Shown piece by piece: positions 6,803 to 9,493 of a stretch of 9,493 bases of DNA. Origin of the DNA: an uncultured Lachnospiraceae bacterium (GTDB taxonomy: Bacteria > Bacillota > Clostridia > Lachnospirales > Lachnospiraceae); NCBI GenBank assembly GCA_947591115.1, contig CANQCX010000062.1:1-9493 (forward strand), written 5' to 3'. The notes below the pieces were generated by a model, which saw only the letters and a list, made by a program, of their open reading frames with translations, did no database searches and was not told the DNA's origin. Position numbers and translations under genes: made by a program. The first letter of the stretch is position 1; each line of letters begins with the position of its first letter.

Positions 6803-8029
6803 ATGACTTTATATGATGAATTAGTCGCCCGCGGTCTGATCGCGCAGGTTACGGACGAAAAAGAAATAAAAGAGCTGATCAATTCCGGAAAGGCTGTTTT
6901 TTATATTGGATTTGATCCGACGGCGGACAGCCTCCATGTCGGACATTTTATGGCACTGTGCCTGATGAAGCGTCTGCAGATGGCGGGAAATAAACCAATT
7001 GCCCTGATCGGCGGAGGAACCGCCATGATCGGCGATCCATCCGGACGCACCGATATGCGCCAGATGATGACGACGGAGACCATTCAGCACAACGTAGACT
7101 GCTTCAAGCAGCAGATGAGCCGTTTCATCGACTTTTCCGACGATAAGGCGCTTTTGGTAAATAACGCGGACTGGCTCATGGATCTCAACTATATCGAGCT
7201 GCTTCGTGACGTAGGGCCTCATTTTTCGGTCAACCGTATGCTGACCGCCGAATGTTATAAGCAAAGGATGGAAAAAGGTCTAAGTTTTCTGGAATTTAAC
7301 TACATGATCATGCAGAGCTTTGATTTTTATACCTTATTCCAAAAATACGGCTGCAACATGCAGTTTGGCGGCGACGATCAGTGGAGCAATATGCTTGGCG
7401 GTACGGAGCTGATCCGCAGAAAACTGGGAAAAGACGCTTACGCTATGACCATCAATCTGCTCCTCAATTCCGAGGGAAAGAAAATGGGAAAAACCCAGTC
7501 CGGCGCCGTCTGGCTGGATCCGAAGAAAACCTCGCCGTTTGATTTCTTCCAGTACTGGAGAAATGTCGCCGATTCCGATGTGTTAAAATGCATCCGGATG
7601 CTGACCTTCCTTCCGTTGGAGGAAATTGATGCAATGGAAAGCTGGGAGGGCGCGCAGCTCAATGAAGCAAAAGAAATCCTTGCATTTGAACTAACGAAGC
7701 TTGTACATGGCGAAGAAGAAGCCTCCAAAGCAAGAGAAGCTTCCCACGCACTGTTTGCGGGCGGCGGTTCTTCCGAAAATATGCCGACGATCACGCTGAC
7801 CGCTCAGGATTTTGCAGAAGGCGATCTGGATATTATGTCTGTTCTGGTAAAAGCGAATCTTGCGGACACCCGTTCCGACGCGCGGCGCGCCGTACAGCAG
7901 GGCGGCGTAACCGTTGCCGGCGAAAAAGTAACGGATATCAAAACGTCCTATTCCAGCGGAGATTTTTCCGGAGACGGTTTAATCGTCAAACGCGGAAAGA
8001 AAAAATTTGCAAAGCTCATAACCGGATAA
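6803..8029 (+). CDS. tyrS: Tyrosyl-tRNA synthetase
   Basis: Class I synthetase that attaches tyrosine to tRNA-Tyr in the cytoplasm, 408 residues and full length. The HIGH motif reads HVGH at 45-48 and the KMSKS motif reads KMGKT at 227-231. Tyrosine-pocket residues are in the expected places: Y34 in YIGFDPTADSLHVGH, and the Y167-x3-Q171-x2-D174 set in YMIMQSFDF. GGDDQWSN (189-196) is the usual nucleotide-site motif. The C-terminal S4-type RNA-binding domain covers about 343-405 (ADTRSDARRAVQQGGVTV). The ATG at 6803 is chosen over upstream in-frame codons because AAAGGAG lies seven bases before it, and because an upstream start would overlap the promoter and the preceding gene. The short leader leaves no room for a tyrosine T-box, unlike many Firmicutes tyrS genes. 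Confidence 0.98.
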   Translation: MTLYDELVARGLIAQVTDEKEIKELINSGKAVFYIGFDPTADSLHVGHFMALCLMKRLQMAGNKPIALIGGGTAMIGDPSGRTDMRQMMTTETIQHNVDCFKQQMSRFIDFSDDKALLVNNADWLMDLNYIELLRDVGPHFSVNRMLTAECYKQRMEKGLSFLEFNYMIMQSFDFYTLFQKYGCNMQFGGDDQWSNMLGGTELIRRKLGKDAYAMTINLLLNSEGKKMGKTQSGAVWLDPKKTSPFDFFQYWRNVADSDVLKCIRMLTFLPLEEIDAMESWEGAQLNEAKEILAFELTKLVHGEEEASKAREASHALFAGGGSSENMPTITLTAQDFAEGDLDIMSVLVKANLADTRSDARRAVQQGGVTVAGEKVTDIKTSYSSGDFSGDGLIVKRGKKKFAKLITG

Positions 8030-8035
8030 AATACC

Positions 8036-8085
8036 GAAAAACTGCCGCATCTGCTGTGTTTATTTTGCAGATACGGCAGTTTTTT
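8036..8085. terminator. Bidirectional intrinsic terminator between tyrS and the atp operon tail
   Basis: Stem arms of 14 bases at 8041-8054 (ACTGCCGCATCTGC) and 8067-8080 (GCAGATACGGCAGT) pair except at one position, with a 12-base loop. T's follow on the plus strand (8080-8085) and A's precede (8037-8041), so both strands give a hairpin with a U-run. The single mismatch is C:A in the plus transcript but a tolerated G:U in the minus transcript, so it may work better in the minus direction. Confidence 0.9.
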
Positions 8086-8389
8086 ATTCTTCGCGGCCTT
8101 CTAACGGATAAAGACTGGTATTGCTCGCTTTGTCGCCGCGGAACCGCAGGCACTGGGCAAGCAATTCTTCAAGATCATCTTCTTCCACGCTTTCCTCCGG
8201 ACGGCTGTCCACCCTTGCATTATAACGGCGCACCATCTCATCCAGATCCCATGATTTCCTCGGCAAAAACGTCCAGTGGCATCCGCTGCAATGAATAATC
8301 GGATTTTTGTTTGTTTCATCGGCAACCAGAGTAACCCTGCTGCTGCCGCATATTGGGCATGTTTCCAATTCTTTTTTTACAATATTCAT
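8084..8389 (-). CDS. Small Lar-like zinc-ribbon protein
   Basis: A 101-residue protein. Residues 11-37 hold a zinc ribbon (C11/C14 in CPICGS and C34/C37 in CSGC). This is followed by a helix with EMVRRYNAR at 51-59, echoing the ...EAWNRR helix after the ribbon in Lar/restriction-alleviation-type small proteins. The C-terminal part is acidic (EESVEEDDLEELL). True Lar proteins modulate type I restriction in phages and E. coli; many chromosomal homologues are annotated on the ribbon alone, so the function is open. It starts 35 bases after atpC and is the last gene of the ATP synthase transcript. Its TAA stop lies in the T-run of the terminator. The ribosome site is weak: only a purine-rich AAGAAGA stretch with poor spacing. 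Confidence 0.7.
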   Translation of the reverse strand: MNIVKKELETCPICGSSRVTLVADETNKNPIIHCSGCHWTFLPRKSWDLDEMVRRYNARVDSRPEESVEEDDLEELLAQCLRFRGDKASNTSLYPLEGREE

Positions 8390-8424
8390 CGTCGGTCTTC
8401 TTTTCTTCCTTTACTTCCTATTCT

Positions 8425-8838
8425 TTATCGCGGTTCCGTAACGTCGATACGTGTCAATGCTTTCCGCAGCGCATATTCCGCACGCTTGACATCAATTTCG
8501 GCGGCGTGATTTCTCAGCCGCTCCTCCGCGCGCTCTTTTGCCGCCTCCGCACGCTGGACGTCGATTTCATCCGGCCACTCTGCAACCTCTGCAAGCAGCG
8601 TAACTTTATCGCCCAGAATCTCCGCAAAACCGGCATGAACCGCCGCCAGCTTTTGATCTTCTCCCTCGTGGATGGTAACCACGCCCGGAGCCAGCACCGT
8701 CGTCAGCGGAATGTGGTCTTTATACACGCCGATTTCTCCGGCTTCCGTCGTAAACTCGATAAAATCAGCCTGTCCCTGATAAAAAATACGATCCGGCGTA
8801 ATGATCTCTACCTTAAAAATACGATTTGCATCTGCCAT
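8425..8838 (-). CDS. atpC: F-type ATP synthase epsilon subunit
   Basis: The epsilon subunit of F1, part of the central stalk that couples rotation to catalysis and, in many bacteria, inhibits ATP hydrolysis through its C-terminal helices. It has 137 residues. The N-terminal beta-sandwich covers about 1-88 (VEIITPDRIFYQG, GEIGVYKDHIPLTT, VHAGFAEI). The C-terminal helical hairpin covers about 91-131 with two similar segments, EIDVQRAEAA at 91-100 and EIDVKRAEYA at 114-123. GAGGTG lies about seven bases before the ATG. It follows atpD by 11 bases, the standard atpD-atpC order. Confidence 0.97.
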   Translation of the reverse strand: MADANRIFKVEIITPDRIFYQGQADFIEFTTEAGEIGVYKDHIPLTTVLAPGVVTIHEGEDQKLAAVHAGFAEILGDKVTLLAEVAEWPDEIDVQRAEAAKERAEERLRNHAAEIDVKRAEYALRKALTRIDVTEPR

Positions 8839-8849
8839 ATCCTCACCTC

Positions 8850-9493
8850 TTACTTCATACGGGCGCGCACTTCATCGATACTTCCCGCATTCAGGAAATG
8901 ACCTTCCGGTATGTCATCGCATTTCCCCTCCAGAATCTCACGAAAACCGCGGATCGTTTCGGCAATCGGAACATATTTTCCTTCCAGTCCGGTAAACTGT
9001 CCCGCTACAAAGAACGGCTGGGATAAAAATCTCTGTACCTTTCTTGCCCGACTGACTACCAGCTTATCATCCTCTGATAATTCATCCATACCAAGAATCG
9101 CGATAATATCCTGAAGCTCTTTGTATTTCTGCAGAATTTCCTGAACTCCGCGTGCAACTTCAAAATGTCCCTGACCGACGATACGCGGATCCAGAATACG
9201 CGAAGTGGAGGCCAGCGGATCTACCGCCGGATAAATACCAAGCTCTGCGATGGAACGCTCCAATACCGTCGTTGCATCCAAGTGTGCAAACGTTGTTGCC
9301 GGAGCCGGATCCGTCAAGTCATCCGCAGGTACATAAACGGCCTGAACGGAGGTAATGGAACCGTTCTTTGTGGAAGTGATACGCTCCTGCAAAGCGCCCA
9401 TTTCCGTCTGCAGCGTAGGCTGATAACCAACGGCGGACGGCATACGTCCAAGAAGCGCCGACACTTCCGAACCGGCCTGTGTGAAACGGAAAA
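8850..9493 (-). CDS. atpD: F-type ATP synthase beta subunit, C-terminal 213 residues
   Basis: The catalytic beta subunit of F1, which carries the ATP synthesis/hydrolysis sites. Only the C-terminal 213 codons are in the window; the N-terminal half with the Walker A loop lies beyond the right edge. Visible marks are FTQAGSEVSALLGRMPSAVG, the PROSITE ATPase alpha/beta signature PAVDPLASTS, and the DELSEED-loop region, here DELSEDD, followed by RARKVQRFLSQPFFVAGQF. The family is about 460-470 residues, so roughly 250 are missing. The sequence is open to the window edge with no internal stop, so this is a cut gene and not a broken one. The stop at 8850 is 11 bases before atpC. Confidence 0.98.
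   Translation of the reverse strand, partial: FRFTQAGSEVSALLGRMPSAVGYQPTLQTEMGALQERITSTKNGSITSVQAVYVPADDLTDPAPATTFAHLDATTVLERSIAELGIYPAVDPLASTSRILDPRIVGQGHFEVARGVQEILQKYKELQDIIAILGMDELSEDDKLVVSRARKVQRFLSQPFFVAGQFTGLEGKYVPIAETIRGFREILEGKCDDIPEGHFLNAGSIDEVRARMK

Noticed and set aside
8353..8901. 182-codon plus-strand frame opposite atpC
   Set aside because: Shadow of atpC and its flanks; no Shine-Dalgarno site and no recognisable protein features.

Overview
The window reads as chromosomal DNA from a Gram-positive anaerobe of the Clostridia, most likely Lachnospiraceae. This rests on gene content, strong Shine-Dalgarno sites, sigma-A-type promoters and the look of the proteins, not on a marker gene, so the family is an inference. 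It is mostly core housekeeping sequence of medium GC, with one clearly AT-rich island at about 4713-5506.

Left part (1-6085), all on the minus strand and so read from right to left: mntP (manganese efflux), two small unrecognised AT-rich genes that overlap each other, a CaCA-family Ca2+/Na+ exchanger, a small helical zinc-ribbon protein, metG (methionyl-tRNA synthetase with the C-terminal tRNA-binding domain), a Nudix hydrolase of the IPP-isomerase-like group, and tatD (metal-dependent DNase, running off the left edge). From the exchanger to tatD the gaps are 35 bases or less, or the genes overlap, and no terminator is visible. This block is probably one transcript.

Middle (6086-8085): a 152-base divergent intergenic region holds the mntP promoter (minus) and an extended -10 promoter (plus) with a candidate operator. 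The plus-strand genes are a NimA-like/pyridoxamine-phosphate-oxidase-like flavin-binding protein and tyrS (tyrosyl-tRNA synthetase). tyrS has its own near-consensus promoter, whose -35 box lies in the last codons of the preceding gene. A bidirectional hairpin terminator closes tyrS.

Right part (8084-9493), minus strand: atpD (N-terminal half missing beyond the edge), atpC (F1 epsilon) and a small Lar-like zinc-ribbon gene. This is the tail of an F-type ATP synthase operon, converging on tyrS at the shared terminator.

No rRNA, tRNA, CRISPR array, insertion sequence or obvious riboswitch was seen. The part with most potential novelty is the AT-rich gene pair at 4774-5450. Its second protein has a ribbon-helix-helix-like N-terminus, and the first matches nothing I recognise.
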